A stretch of DNA of 64,000 nt from Caballeronia sp. LZ062 (GTDB lineage Bacteria > Pseudomonadota > Gammaproteobacteria > Burkholderiales > Burkholderiaceae): assembly GCF_031450785.1 (NCBI RefSeq), contig NZ_JARTWB010000002.1, forward strand, positions 62,001-126,000, written 5' to 3'. The notes below the pieces were generated by a model. That model had not been told where the DNA came from, searched no databases, and saw only the letters and a list, made by a program, of their open reading frames with translations. The position numbers were made by a program, and so were the translations under genes. This document shows positions 8,124 to 21,679 of the stretch, piece after piece (the first letter of the stretch is position 1; every line of letters begins with the position of its first letter).

Positions 8124-8809
8124 TGCTGCGCTCCCGATTTCGCCAGTTCGGCGCGCATGGCGTCGATGACCTGCTTGTAGTCGTGCTTGCCGAAAATGGC
8201 CGAGCCCGCGACGAACGTGTCCGCGCCGGCCGCCGCGATTTCCGCGATGTTGTCCACTTTCACGCCGCCGTCGATTTCCAGATGAATCGCGCGGCCTGTG
8301 CGCTCGCGGTACGCGTCGATGCGGGCGCGCGCCTCGCGCAGCTTGTTCAGTGCCTCGGGAATGAAAGACTGCCCGCCGAAGCCCGGATTCACCGACATGA
8401 TGAGCACGAGATCGAGCCGGTCCATTACGTGATCGAGATAATTGAGCGGCGTCGCGGGATTGAACACGAGACCGGCTTTACAACCGTGATCGCGAATCAG
8501 CGAAAGCGTGCGGTCGATGTGGTCCGAGCCTTCCGGGTGAAAGCTGATCACATTCGCGCCGGCTTTCGCAAAATCGGGCACGATGCGATCCACCGGCCGC
8601 ACCATCAGATGCACGTCGATGGGCACTTCCGTGTGCGGGCGAATGGCTTCGCAGACCATCGGGCCGATCGTGAGATTTGGCACGTAATGGTTGTCCATCA
8701 CGTCGAAGTGAATCCAGTCGGCTCCGGCGGCGACGACGTTGCGAACTTCCTCGCCGAGCCGGGAAAAGTCGGCGGAAAGGATGCTGGGAGCGATGTGAAA
8801 TTGCGCCAT
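8120..8809 (-). CDS. rpe: Ribulose-phosphate 3-epimerase
   Basis: The product is 229 residues, starting at [15 protein letters not shown]; the frame extends 87 codons further up but that part is not protein-like. It is a TIM-barrel enzyme that interconverts ribulose-5-phosphate and xylulose-5-phosphate in the pentose phosphate pathway. Motifs are [14 protein letters not shown] (metal-binding His and Asp), [14 protein letters not shown] and LEIDGGV. It is the first gene of a short minus-strand run and shares an ATGA overlap with gph. Its promoter should lie in the roughly 260-bp divergent gap to apaG. Confidence 0.95.
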   Translation of the reverse strand: MAQFHIAPSILSADFSRLGEEVRNVVAAGADWIHFDVMDNHYVPNLTIGPMVCEAIRPHTEVPIDVHLMVRPVDRIVPDFAKAGANVISFHPEGSDHIDRTLSLIRDHGCKAGLVFNPATPLNYLDHVMDRLDLVLIMSVNPGFGGQSFIPEALNKLREARARIDAYRERTGRAIHLEIDGGVKVDNIAEIAAAGADTFVAGSAIFGKHDYKQVIDAMRAELAKSGAQQ

Positions 8810-9072
8810 GGACGTATCCGGTTGAAGTCCGCAGGGACCAGGAAGCTCGATTCGCGCGGCCAAGCGTGCGGCCGACGGTCTGAAGCGTGATTCTAACGCG
8901 CGTTTTCGACGGAGTAAGTCGGCCGAACGGCCAGCTTGACCGCGCCGACTGGGCTCGCGGAGCCCGATCCGTGTTGCGGGCGCGGGCTGCATCAAGCAGA
9001 ATGCCTGACCAGTAGCGGCGCGAGCGCGCGCTGTTTCTTCGCAGCGCAGCGATGAATTGAATTGGAACAACG

Positions 9073-9447
9073 ATGAGCCAGTACGAATTCGCCGTGTCCG
9101 TCGAGACGCGGTATCTGCCCGAACAGTCCGACCCGGACAACCGCCAATACGCTTTCGCCTACACGCTGACGATCCGCAACACGGGTCAGGTGGCGGCTCA
9201 ATTGATCTCGCGCCACTGGATCATCACGGACAGCGACAGTCACGTGCAGGAAGTGAAGGGGCTCGGCGTGGTCGGGCAGCAGCCGTTACTGGCGCCGGGC
9301 GAGCAGTTCGAATATACGAGCTGGGCCGTCATTGCCACGCCGGTCGGTACCATGCGCGGCGAGTACTTTTGCGTGGCGGAGGACGGCGAACGCTTCGAAG
9401 CACCCATCGCGGAATTTGCGCTGCACGTGCCGCGCACGCTGCACTGA
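9073..9447 (+). CDS. apaG: ApaG family protein (Co2+/Mg2+ efflux-associated)
   Basis: The product is 124 residues, the family's usual length, with a fibronectin-III-like beta fold and the signature segments [30 protein letters not shown] and GEQFEYTSW...[12 protein letters not shown]. ApaG is widespread in proteobacteria. Genetic links to cobalt resistance exist, but the biochemical role is unsettled. It is transcribed divergently from rpe. Confidence 0.95.
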   Translation: MSQYEFAVSVETRYLPEQSDPDNRQYAFAYTLTIRNTGQVAAQLISRHWIITDSDSHVQEVKGLGVVGQQPLLAPGEQFEYTSWAVIATPVGTMRGEYFCVAEDGERFEAPIAEFALHVPRTLH

Positions 9448-9472
9448 TTCCGCTGGCAGCGGCAGACGCGTT

Positions 9473-9622
9473 TTAGCGGCGTTTGGCTGAATCGTTCGCG
9501 CGGTTCTGGTGCTTCTTTTTACCCGAAGCCGTCCACGCGACGATGAAAATCAGTAGTCCAAGCGCCACGAGCGCCTCGAGCGCGAAAATCAGCATTGGAT
9601 ATTCGTCGAACAGATCAGACAT
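9473..9622 (-). CDS. Small single-pass membrane protein (hypothetical)
   Basis: The 49-residue frame runs ATG at 9622 to TAA at 9473. It begins MSDLFDEYPM and has one hydrophobic segment (about residues 10-30, LIFALEALVALGLLIFIVAW). It ends in a strongly basic tail (KKKHQNRANDSAKRR). An acidic N-terminus, one helix and a basic cytoplasmic tail are a coherent membrane-protein layout. Random out-of-frame sequence in this GC-rich DNA would rarely give it. It lies between apaG and mltA, divergent from mltA by 28 bp. Function unknown; the ribosome-binding site is weak. Confidence 0.65.
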   Translation of the reverse strand: MSDLFDEYPMLIFALEALVALGLLIFIVAWTASGKKKHQNRANDSAKRR

Positions 9623-9650
9623 GGCGGTTCCCATCAAGAACGAGCATTGT

Positions 9651-10784
9651 ATGCGGTTAGCGCCACGCGCCGCACGAGGAGCGGCCTGGGCCGCGTCGAT
9701 TGCAACGGCCGTGCTGCTCGCCTCGTGCGGCGGCGGCAGTTATGTTAAGCCGGGCCCCACCACGGCAGGCGGCACGCCCATCACGACCGGACAGCGTGCG
9801 TCCTCGCGGCTGACGGCGGTGAGTTGGCAGCAGGTTCCCGGCTGGCAGGACGACACGTTGATCGGAGCGACCGCCGCGCTGCGGCAGAATTGCAGCCGGT
9901 TGGCGCGTCAGCCGGGCTGGCAGAAGGCGTGCGCGGCAGCGCAAAGTCTCGACGATCTCGATATGTCGGCGGCGCGCAGCTTCTTCGAGACCTACTTCAC
10001 GCCGTTTCAGCTAGCCAATACGGATGGCACGGTTGACGGTCTCGTGACCGGCTACTACGAGCCGCTGCTGCGCGGTTCACGAACGCGTCATGGTCCGTAT
10101 CAGTACGCGCTGTATCGCTGGCCGTATCGGTACAAGCCTGGCTCCGCGCTCCCGGCGCGCGCGCAACTCGAACGCTCCGGCGCGCTCAACGGCAACGAAC
10201 TCGTCTGGGTGGACGACCCGATTGAAGCGTTCTTCTTGCAAGTCCAGGGTTCGGGGCGCATCGTGATGGAAGACGGCAGCGTCATGCGCGTCGGCTTCGG
10301 CGGGACGAACAATCAGCCGTACCGGTCCATCGGCAAGGAGCTGCTCGACCGCGGGGAACTGACGCCCGCACAGGCGACGATGCAAGGTATCAAGGCCTGG
10401 GCGAAGGCAAACCCGGCGCGCGTCGATGCGTTGCTCGATGTGAACCCGCGCTTCGTGTTTTTCCGCGAAATGCCCGCGAACGACGTGATGACCGCGAGCT
10501 TGGGCGATGGCCCTGTCGGCGCGCTCGGCGTGCCGCTCACGCCCGAACGTTCGATCGCAGTCGATCCTTCAGCGATTCCGCTCGGAACGCCGGTGTTCCT
10601 GCAGACCACGCGACCGCTCAGCAACCAGCCGATGAACCGCCTCGTGTTCGCGCAGGACACCGGCACGGCAATCAAGGGCGGCGTGCGCGCGGACTACTTC
10701 TGGGGCCTCGGCGACGGCGCGGGCGATCTCGCCGGCCGCATGAAGCAGGGCGGCCGGATGTGGCTGCTCATGCCGAATTCCTGA
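9651..10784 (+). CDS. mltA: Membrane-bound lytic murein transglycosylase A
   Basis: The product is 377 residues from the ATG at 9651; an ATG at 9621 is the alternative. The chosen start gives a compact lipoprotein signal peptide ending in the lipobox LLAS-C (MRLAPRAARG...VLLASC), so it should be an outer-membrane lipoprotein. The body has the MltA domain (GLVTGYYEPLLRGS, FFLQVQGSGR) and the C-terminal 3D domain with the catalytic aspartate in AQDTGTAIKGG and the end motif ADYFWGLGDGAGDLAGRMKQ. It cleaves murein glycan strands to 1,6-anhydro products. Convergent with paaK, 12 bp apart. Confidence 0.93.
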   Translation: MRLAPRAARGAAWAASIATAVLLASCGGGSYVKPGPTTAGGTPITTGQRASSRLTAVSWQQVPGWQDDTLIGATAALRQNCSRLARQPGWQKACAAAQSLDDLDMSAARSFFETYFTPFQLANTDGTVDGLVTGYYEPLLRGSRTRHGPYQYALYRWPYRYKPGSALPARAQLERSGALNGNELVWVDDPIEAFFLQVQGSGRIVMEDGSVMRVGFGGTNNQPYRSIGKELLDRGELTPAQATMQGIKAWAKANPARVDALLDVNPRFVFFREMPANDVMTASLGDGPVGALGVPLTPERSIAVDPSAIPLGTPVFLQTTRPLSNQPMNRLVFAQDTGTAIKGGVRADYFWGLGDGAGDLAGRMKQGGRMWLLMPNS

Positions 10785-10796
10785 TTCAAAGGACGC

Positions 10797-12101
10797 TCAC
10801 GGTCTGGCATTGCGCTTGTCGACCACACGCCGCGCCTTCCCGACCGACCGTTCGATGCCATTGACCGCAAGCACGTTCACGACCGCGCTCACGCCGATGA
10901 GCGCCTTGATGTCGTAGGCGAGCGCGGTCTTCGCGCTTTCCAGTGCGACGGTATCCGGCGCCGATTCGGGACACGGCTCGCAATTGAGCGTCAGAACGTC
11001 GAGCGGGCCGTCCTTCGTCAGCACGATCTGATAGTGCGGCGCCAGCACCGGGCGCTTCAGGAGCAATTCCTCGATTTGCGTCGGGAAGACGTTGACGCCG
11101 CGCACGATCATCATGTCGTCCGAGCGGCCGGTGATCTTTTCCATGCGGCGCATCGTGCGGGCGGTGCCCCGCAACAGGCGCGTCAGATCGCGTGTGCGAT
11201 AGCGGATGATCGGCAACGCTTCCTTCGTGAGCGACGTGAACACGAGTTCGCCGAATTCGCCATCGGGCAGCACTTCGCCCGTTTCTGGATCAATGATTTC
11301 CGGGTAGAAGTGATCTTCCCAGATCGTCGGACCGTCCTTCGTTTCCGCGCATTCCGACGCCACGCCCGGCCCCATGACTTCCGAAAGCCCGTAAATGTCG
11401 ACGGCATCAATACTCATGCGTTGCTCGATCGCGCGACGCATGTCGTTCGTCCACGGCTCCGCGCCGAAAATGCCGACGCGCAGCGAACAACTCGCCGGAT
11501 CAACGCCTTGCCGTTCCAGTTCATCCGCGATCGAAAGCATGTAGCTCGGCGTGACCATGATGATGTCGGGCCGGAAGTCCTGAATCAGCTGCACCTGCTT
11601 CTCGGTCTGCCCGCCGCCGAACGGAATCACCGTCAGTCCGGCACGCTCGGCACCGTAATGCGCGCCGAGACCGCCGGTAAACAAACCGTAGCCGTAACTG
11701 ACATGCACTTTGTCGCCGCGACGCGCGCCCGCCGCGCGAATGGAGCGAGCGACGACATTCGCCCAGGTGTCGATATCCTTCGCCGTGTAGCCGACCACGG
11801 TCGGCTTACCCGTGGTTCCCGATGATGCGTGAATGCGTGCGACGCGCTCCTGCGGCACCGAGAACATGCCGAACGGATAGTTGTCGCGGAGGTCTTTCTT
11901 CGTCGTGAATGGAAAGCGCGCGAGATCGGCAAGCGACTTGACCTCATCCGGATGCACGCCCGCCTCGTCGAACTTGCGACGGTAGACCGGCGAGTTCTCG
12001 TAAGCGTGCTTCAGCGTCCACTTGAGGCGTTCCAGTTGCAGCGCGACGAGTTCGTCGCGGCTCGCCTTTTCGATAGGGTCGAGCGGCAATGTCGTGGTCA
12101 T
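10797..12101 (-). CDS. paaK: Phenylacetate-CoA ligase
   Basis: The product is 434 residues. The start is the second ATG (12101), because AAGGAGA sits 6 bases before it; the first ATG (12116) lies inside that site. It is an adenylate-forming enzyme with the P-loop-like SSGTTGKPTVVGYT, YGLSEVMGPG, and the C-terminal RGVNVFPTQIEELL and GKARRVVD. It activates phenylacetate to phenylacetyl-CoA, the entry step of the pathway. It is the last gene of the paaN-paaG-paaI-paaK run. Confidence 0.96.
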   Translation of the reverse strand: MTTTLPLDPIEKASRDELVALQLERLKWTLKHAYENSPVYRRKFDEAGVHPDEVKSLADLARFPFTTKKDLRDNYPFGMFSVPQERVARIHASSGTTGKPTVVGYTAKDIDTWANVVARSIRAAGARRGDKVHVSYGYGLFTGGLGAHYGAERAGLTVIPFGGGQTEKQVQLIQDFRPDIIMVTPSYMLSIADELERQGVDPASCSLRVGIFGAEPWTNDMRRAIEQRMSIDAVDIYGLSEVMGPGVASECAETKDGPTIWEDHFYPEIIDPETGEVLPDGEFGELVFTSLTKEALPIIRYRTRDLTRLLRGTARTMRRMEKITGRSDDMMIVRGVNVFPTQIEELLLKRPVLAPHYQIVLTKDGPLDVLTLNCEPCPESAPDTVALESAKTALAYDIKALIGVSAVVNVLAVNGIERSVGKARRVVDKRNARP

Positions 12102-12150
12102 CAGTGTCTCCTTCATGCTCGCTGTCTGGCGCAGTGCGGTTGGGTGCCCG

Positions 12151-12576
12151 TCAGACCGGAATTACGGTTCCCTTGATTTGTGCCGACTTGCCGCGAAACA
12201 TCGCCACCGTTTCGTTCGCGCGGTTGGTCACGCGAATATCGTAGATGCCGGTACGTCCGCTCATCGTCTGCTCCACCGCCTCCGCCGTCAGCCGGTCGTC
12301 GACCTGCACGGGCCGCAGGAACTCGATCGTGCATCCCGCCGCCACGGTGCTGACGTTGTACGAGTTGCACGCGAAAGCGAACGCGGAATCTGCAAGCGTG
12401 AAGATCAGTCCGCCGTGACAGATCGCGTGACCGTTGAGGAAATCGGGGCGGATGTTCATTTGCAAGCGTGCATAGCCGGGGCGCACTTCCACCAGTTCGA
12501 TGCCGAGCGCGCGCGAACAGGCGTCCGCTTCGTACATGGCCTTGGCGGTGGCTTCGGCGAGTTGCTGAGGCGTCAC
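12151..12576 (-). CDS. paaI: Hydroxyphenylacetyl-CoA thioesterase PaaI
   Basis: The product is 141 residues from a GTG at 12576. That start has GGAG 7 bases upstream, just after the paaG stop, and matches the 140-residue length of PaaI. The hotdog fold shows DFLNGHAICHGGLIFTLADSAFAFACNS (active-site HGG...D) and FRGKSAQIKG at the end. It hydrolyses CoA thioesters of (hydroxylated) phenylacetate and is thought to rescue stalled pathway intermediates. It lies between paaG and paaK. Confidence 0.92.
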   Translation of the reverse strand: MTPQQLAEATAKAMYEADACSRALGIELVEVRPGYARLQMNIRPDFLNGHAICHGGLIFTLADSAFAFACNSYNVSTVAAGCTIEFLRPVQVDDRLTAEAVEQTMSGRTGIYDIRVTNRANETVAMFRGKSAQIKGTVIPV

Positions 12577-12598
12577 ACGGTTCTCCGGTACTGAGTTA

Positions 12599-13390
12599 TC
12601 ACAGGCCTTCGACGCGCGGTGCGCGCTTCTCTTTGAATGCCGCGACGCCTTCCACATAGTCGGGCGATGCGCCGAGTTGGCGCTGGACGTCGCGTTCGAG
12701 GTCGAGCTGGGCGTCGAACGTGTTGTTAGCGCTTGCGCGCATCAGTTGCTTGATCGCGGCGACTGCACGCGCCGGCTGTTGCGCGAGTTGTGCCGCCAGT
12801 TGCGCGGCTGCCTGCTGCAATTCGCCGTCTTCAACCACGCGCCATACGATGCCCCATGCTTCGGCTTTCTCCGCGCTCAGCTTCCCGCCAGTGAGCGCAA
12901 GCCCGAGCGCACGCGCTTCCCCGACGCGGCGCGGCAAGAGCCACGTCCCGCCTGAATCGGGGACGAGGCCGATCTTCACGAACGCCTGTATGAAGTTCGC
13001 CGAGCGCGCGGCGATGACGAGATCGCACGCCATTGCGAGATTCGCGCCCGCGCCTGCTGCGGTACCGTTGACGGCGGCGATGACGGGCAGTGACATCGCC
13101 TGAAGACGGCGCACGAGCGGATTGAAGTGCGCGTCGATCAACTCGCCAAGGTCGGACATCGACCCGGGCGTGAAGTCCAGGTCGGCGAGGTCCTGTCCCG
13201 CACAAAAGCCGCGCCCCGCACCCGTGATCACGACGGCGCGCGCGTTGCTCGCCTCTATCTCCGTCAGTGCGTGGCTGAGATGACCATGCATCTCGCGCGT
13301 GAAGCTGTTCAGCTTGTCCGGACGATTCAGCGTGATGGTCGCAACACGCGTGTCGCCGTCGATGTGGAACAGGACCGACTTCTCTGACAT
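12599..13390 (-). CDS. paaG: Enoyl-CoA hydratase/isomerase PaaG (ring-1,2-epoxyphenylacetyl-CoA isomerase)
   Basis: The product is 263 residues, starting at MSEKSVLFHI with GGAG 5-8 bases upstream. Crotonase fold: TLNRPDKLNSF, the oxyanion-hole segment GRGFCAGQDLADLDF, and NGTAAGAGANLAMACDLVIAA. In the pathway PaaG isomerises the epoxide of phenylacetyl-CoA to an oxepin and also shifts a double bond later in beta-oxidation. The aspartate in the LVPDSGGTWLLPRRVG segment fits PaaG better than a hydratase, which would carry glutamate. The neighbours support the call. Confidence 0.9.
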   Translation of the reverse strand: MSEKSVLFHIDGDTRVATITLNRPDKLNSFTREMHGHLSHALTEIEASNARAVVITGAGRGFCAGQDLADLDFTPGSMSDLGELIDAHFNPLVRRLQAMSLPVIAAVNGTAAGAGANLAMACDLVIAARSANFIQAFVKIGLVPDSGGTWLLPRRVGEARALGLALTGGKLSAEKAEAWGIVWRVVEDGELQQAAAQLAAQLAQQPARAVAAIKQLMRASANNTFDAQLDLERDVQRQLGASPDYVEGVAAFKEKRAPRVEGL

Positions 13391-13516
13391 GGCATCTCCT
13401 TGAAACGGCGGACCCCGTTGATTACTCACCGACGATACTAGACGGGCGACGCGCCGCTTTCCATTAGGCCGAATGGCATAAGCCGATTGCACGATTTCGC
13501 GTGCCGTCGCTTTTGC

Positions 13517-15226
13517 CTATGCCGTTTGGCCAGCTTCCGCCGATGCCGTTTTCGGAGCAACATGAACCCGACTCTGAACCACGCGAAAGCGGTTGGCGAC
13601 GAACGCGGCATCCGCCAGCGCCGCGTTGGCGGCCGGGTTTGCGCCTGTGCCGTGGAAGTCCGAAAAGGCCGCCGACTGATTGATGAACACGCCACCCGTG
13701 AGATTGATCGAGAGCGGGACGCCGCCGCGAATTGCGGCTTCGTGCGCCGCGTCGATCACGGCGTTTTCGGTGCTGTAGACGGACAACGTAAGGGCGCCGT
13801 GCTGCTGGGCAATCGAACCGGCCAGATGGAGCGAGTGGGCGGTCGAATCGGTAGCGATGACGAAAGAGATAGGGCCGAACCATTCCTTCGTGAACTTCGC
13901 TTCGTCGGAGCGCGCGTCCAGCTTGAGCATCAACGGCGTGTGGACGCGCGCGTCCGGGAAAAGCGGATGGGCGAGGGTACGGCTATCGAGCAGTACTTCG
14001 CCAAGATCGCGCGCCTCGGCGATGCGTGCGACGACGCCTTCGTTCTGGATCGCGCCGGTCAACTCGACGGCGCGCGCAGCATCGGACGTCAGCTTCTCGA
14101 CCGCGCCGACGAGTGACCTGGCGACGTCGTCAAAGCTCATGCGGCCGTCCGCCGTGCGGATGCCGTCGCGCGGCACGTAGATGTTCTGCGGCGCGGTGCA
14201 CATCTGCCCGGAGTAGAGCGCGAGCGAGAACGCGATGTTGCGCGCGGCGGCTTTGATGTCGTCGACGGAATCGATGACGATCTGATTGACGCCCGCCTTC
14301 TCGGTGAAGACTTGAGCCTGATGCGCATGGCGTTCGAGCCACGTGCCATTGTGCGTGCTACCGGTGAAATCGATGAGCTTGATCTCGGGGCGCACAGCCA
14401 GTTCTTGCACGAGCGCGCCGTCGTCCGGATCGGTAGGGAACAGCGTGACCACATTCGGATCGAAGCCGGCTTCGCTGAGTACCTCGCGGGCAATGCGGAC
14501 GGTGATGGCCAGCGGCAGTATCGCGCCGGGATGCGGTTTGACGATGACGGCGTTACCGGTGGCGAGATCGGCGAAAAGGCCGGGGTAGCCGTTCCACGTC
14601 GGGAACGTGCAGCAGCCAAGCACCAGCCCCGTACCGCGAGGTACCACGGTGTAACGCTTCAGCATGGCGAGCGGCGGATTCTTGCCCTGCGGCTTTTCCC
14701 AGTGCGCTTCGGCAGGAATCCGGCGAAGTTGATCCCACGCGTAGACCACGGCCTCGAGCGCGCGGTCTTGAGCGTGCGGACCGCCCGCTTGGAACGCCAT
14801 CATGAAGGCTTGTCCGGTGGTGTGCATCACGCTGTAGCCAATCTCGAAGCTCGCGCGGTTCAGACGTGACAGGATCTCGAGGCTCACGCCGACCCACGCC
14901 TCCTGCCCGGCGGCGCGCCATCCGGTCTGCGCTTCGGCAGAGGCCTGAATGAGCACGTCGGGATCCGCCTTCGGATAGCGCACGTCGAGCGCGATGCCGA
15001 AGGGCGACTGCTCTTTGCCTACGGTCTCGCCGGTCGACGGTTGGTCCAGTTCGAAAGTCTTGCCGAGGTGCGCCTTGAAAGCCGCTTCTCCGTCCCCGGC
15101 GGCCGTTTCCCCGTACACTTTGGGACTCGGCATTTCAGCGAATGGGCTCCAGTAACCGCGCGTTTCGATGGCAGAGAGGCCGTGGTCGAGCATCGCCTGG
15201 TGCTTAGTGAATAACGGATGTGTCAT
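13517..15226 (-). CDS. paaN: Phenylacetate degradation protein PaaN (ALDH family)
   Basis: The product is 569 residues. The start MTHPLFTKH is taken because it matches the family; a start nine codons earlier is possible and no strong ribosome-binding site is seen. It is an aldehyde-dehydrogenase superfamily member: NGYPGLFADLATGNAVIVKPHP, FTGSTHNGTWLE (NAD-binding), a glutamate in FTEKAGVNQ, and the catalytic-type cysteine in GQMCTAPQNIYV. Unlike E. coli PaaZ it has no C-terminal hotdog hydrolase domain. It should act on the ring-opened semialdehyde of the phenylacetyl-CoA pathway. It heads the minus-strand run and shares its upstream region with a divergent enoyl-CoA hydratase. Confidence 0.9.
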   Translation of the reverse strand: MTHPLFTKHQAMLDHGLSAIETRGYWSPFAEMPSPKVYGETAAGDGEAAFKAHLGKTFELDQPSTGETVGKEQSPFGIALDVRYPKADPDVLIQASAEAQTGWRAAGQEAWVGVSLEILSRLNRASFEIGYSVMHTTGQAFMMAFQAGGPHAQDRALEAVVYAWDQLRRIPAEAHWEKPQGKNPPLAMLKRYTVVPRGTGLVLGCCTFPTWNGYPGLFADLATGNAVIVKPHPGAILPLAITVRIAREVLSEAGFDPNVVTLFPTDPDDGALVQELAVRPEIKLIDFTGSTHNGTWLERHAHQAQVFTEKAGVNQIVIDSVDDIKAAARNIAFSLALYSGQMCTAPQNIYVPRDGIRTADGRMSFDDVARSLVGAVEKLTSDAARAVELTGAIQNEGVVARIAEARDLGEVLLDSRTLAHPLFPDARVHTPLMLKLDARSDEAKFTKEWFGPISFVIATDSTAHSLHLAGSIAQQHGALTLSVYSTENAVIDAAHEAAIRGGVPLSINLTGGVFINQSAAFSDFHGTGANPAANAALADAAFVANRFRVVQSRVHVAPKTASAEAGQTA

Positions 15227-15270
15227 GGTCGCGAGAACGGATGTGAAGGGCAATTCAATCGGATTAATTA

Positions 15271-15284
15271 ACCGACCGGTTGGT
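15271..15284. promoter_or_regulatory. PaaR-like operator between divergent paa genes
   Basis: ACCGACCGGTTGGT is a palindrome with a single mismatched pair, lying 45 bp from the paaN start and 80 bp from the divergent hydratase start. Palindromes of the form ACCGACCGGTCGGT are the sites of the TetR-family regulator PaaR in Betaproteobacteria, which is released by phenylacetyl-CoA. The regulator gene itself is not in the window. Confidence 0.65.
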
Positions 15285-15363
15285 TGGTGATGTTAGCATC
15301 ATCGAGATGGCGGAGACGAGGTCTTTTCATTAGGGCTTACCTGAAGATCGCTAGGAGGAGTAC

Positions 15364-16140
15364 ATGACTTACGAGAATCTGCTTGTCGAGACACGCGGGC
15401 GGGTCGGACTGATCACGCTCAATCGTCCCAAGGCGCTGAACGCGCTGAACGATGCCCTGATGGACGAACTCGGCGCGGCCTTGAAGTCGTTCGACGCCGA
15501 GGACGACATCGGTGCGATTGTGCTGACCGGCAGTGAGAAGGCGTTTGCGGCGGGCGCGGACATCGGCATGATGGCCGGCTATTCGTATATGGACGTTTAT
15601 AAGGGCGACTACATCACACGCAATTGGGAAACCATCCGGTCGATCCGCAAACCGATCATCGCGGCGGTGGCCGGGTTTGCGTTGGGCGGCGGCTGCGAGC
15701 TGGCCATGATGTGCGACATCATCATTGCCGCGGACTCCGCGAAGTTCGGCCAACCCGAGATCAAGCTCGGCGTGATTCCGGGAGCGGGCGGCACGCAGCG
15801 GCTGCCGCGCGCTGTATCGAAGGCAAAGGCGATGGATATGTGTCTGACGGCCCGGATGATGGACGCCGCGGAAGCTGAGCGGGCAGGACTCGTGTCGCGC
15901 GTGGTGGGTGCGGATCGGTTGCTGGAAGAAGCTGTCGAGGCGGCGACGATTATCGCAGGCTTTTCTTTGCCGGCTGTCATGATGGCCAAAGAATCGGTCA
16001 ACCGCGCCTATGAGACCACGCTCGCTGAAGGCGTCAACTTCGAACGGCGTTTATTCCATTCGCTCTTTGCTACAGAGGATCAGAAGGAGGGAATGTCGGC
16101 CTTCGTCGAGAAGCGCAAGCCGGTGTTCAAGCATCGATAG
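15364..16140 (+). CDS. paaF: Enoyl-CoA hydratase (crotonase), probably PaaF
   Basis: The product is 258 residues, with an AGGAGG ribosome-binding site 6 bases before the ATG. Crotonase family with both catalytic glutamates expected of a true hydratase ([11 protein letters not shown] and [21 protein letters not shown]) and the oxyanion segment [13 protein letters not shown]. It hydrates 2,3-dehydroadipyl-CoA in the phenylacetate pathway if the PaaF assignment is right. The same family also serves fatty-acid oxidation, so the symbol rests on its position opposite paaN with a shared PaaR-like site. Confidence 0.8.
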   Translation: MTYENLLVETRGRVGLITLNRPKALNALNDALMDELGAALKSFDAEDDIGAIVLTGSEKAFAAGADIGMMAGYSYMDVYKGDYITRNWETIRSIRKPIIAAVAGFALGGGCELAMMCDIIIAADSAKFGQPEIKLGVIPGAGGTQRLPRAVSKAKAMDMCLTARMMDAAEAERAGLVSRVVGADRLLEEAVEAATIIAGFSLPAVMMAKESVNRAYETTLAEGVNFERRLFHSLFATEDQKEGMSAFVEKRKPVFKHR

Positions 16141-16297
16141 CTTTTTTTCGCGCAGGCCTTGCGTATTGCCGGGCCACTCACTAGAATTCCGTTCCTTCGC
16201 GATTCATTGAACGCGAAGGAAGCGGGAGTGGCGGTTTGGCAGTGAGCTTGGAAAGGACCCCAGGCGCGGTTGACGAGTGAAATGCTTCAAAAACTTG

Positions 16298-16326
16298 TTG
16301 ACACTGACCGAAACGACGTGCATAAT
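16298..16326 (+). promoter_or_regulatory. rRNA operon promoter
   Basis: TTGACA at 16298-16303 and CATAAT at 16321-16326 are separated by 17 bases, a near-consensus sigma-70 promoter. An A-rich stretch just upstream could act as an UP element. It lies about 300 bases before the mature 16S start, normal for rrn P. Confidence 0.85.
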
Positions 16327-16415
16327 CTCGTTTCTCTGCTGCTGATGCAGCGACGCAAGACGAAGCGGTGCTGAGAGAAGTTCTTGGTGCGGCGAAGCAG
16401 GAAGTCTTGGCGGAT

Positions 16416-16425
16416 TGCTCTTTAA
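16416..16425 (+). promoter_or_regulatory. boxA antitermination site of the rrn leader
   Basis: TGCTCTTTAA is the canonical boxA recognised in nascent RNA by NusB-NusE. It sits between the rrn promoter and 16S. Confidence 0.75.
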
Positions 16426-16623
16426 AAACTAACAGCCGATAAGTGTGGGCGCTTGATGGCGAGTGCGGTTGTGGTTCTTCGGAATCGCAGCATAAGCAAA
16501 AGTATCAAGAGTCTCACACGAAGTATCAGAGGAAGGTTTATCTGTCGAAAGACGGATTAATCATCGTCAGTACGTTGAGTGAGCGACCGGTTCTTAACGG
16601 AACCGAAAACAGTAACAGGCATT

Positions 16624-18155
<1,532 letters not shown>

Positions 18156-18218
18156 CTCGAGCTTCGCACGCCAAGTTAAGCGCTCACGCTTATCGGCTGT
18201 GGTTTAGAAACAGGCTAA

Positions 18219-18295
18219 GGGTCTGTAGCTCAGTCGGTTAGAGCACCGTCTTGATAAGGCGGGGGTCGTTGGTTCGAATCCAACCAGACCCACCA
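18219..18295 (+). tRNA. ileT: tRNA-Ile (GAU)
   Basis: 77 bases with encoded CCA. Acceptor GGGTCTG pairs with CAGACCC; the anticodon loop CTTGATAAG carries GAT; the T-arm is GGTTCGAATCC. Standard position in the 16S-23S spacer. Confidence 0.97.
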
Positions 18296-18299
18296 TACC

Positions 18300-18375
18300 G
18301 GGGGATTAGCTCAGCTGGGAGAGCACCTGCTTTGCAAGCAGGGGGTCGTCGGTTCGATCCCGTCATCCTCCACCA
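18300..18375 (+). tRNA. alaT: tRNA-Ala (UGC)
   Basis: 76 bases with encoded CCA. Acceptor GGGGGAT pairs with ATCCTCC (one G-U pair); anticodon TGC sits in CTTTGCAAG; the T-arm is GGTTCGATCCC. Four bases after tRNA-Ile, the usual spacer pair. Confidence 0.97.
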
Positions 18376-18470
18376 ATCTTCAATGCAAAATGCTTCGGCG
18401 CGAAGTCTTTTGCATTGGCGATTGATAGCCAGTTGATGCTGTAGGTATTGCAAGACACCTATCGGCTAAA

Positions 18471-18480
18471 CGTTCTTTAA
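18471..18480 (+). promoter_or_regulatory. Second boxA-like site before 23S
   Basis: CGTTCTTTAA, followed by CAAT, resembles boxA and lies in the tRNA-23S spacer, where a second antitermination site is normal. The rest of 18376-18657 is rRNA spacer without genes. Confidence 0.5.
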
Positions 18481-18657
18481 CAATCAGGAAGAAGTAGTAA
18501 AGAGATTATCTGAAAGCACTTAGAGATGGGTGTGAGTAGGGTAGTCAGGGTAGTGATTGTATCAAGTATGAAAAGTGATCTTAATGATGACTTGGAATGC
18601 GGCACAACGCGAATACTCAGCCTATGACAGAGGTGTCGCGAGACACACTCGTTATAG

Positions 18658-21538
<2,881 letters not shown>

Positions 21539-21679
21539 TATAACCAGTGTGTTTTACATCACCCCATTAGCAGGTGCCACTGGTCGAGTAACAGCGTGTG
21601 CGACAATCGCCACCCGAATTCACTACTACTTCTTCCCCGATTGGTCGTCGCGCCCCAAACGCGAGACGACATCCCCTCA

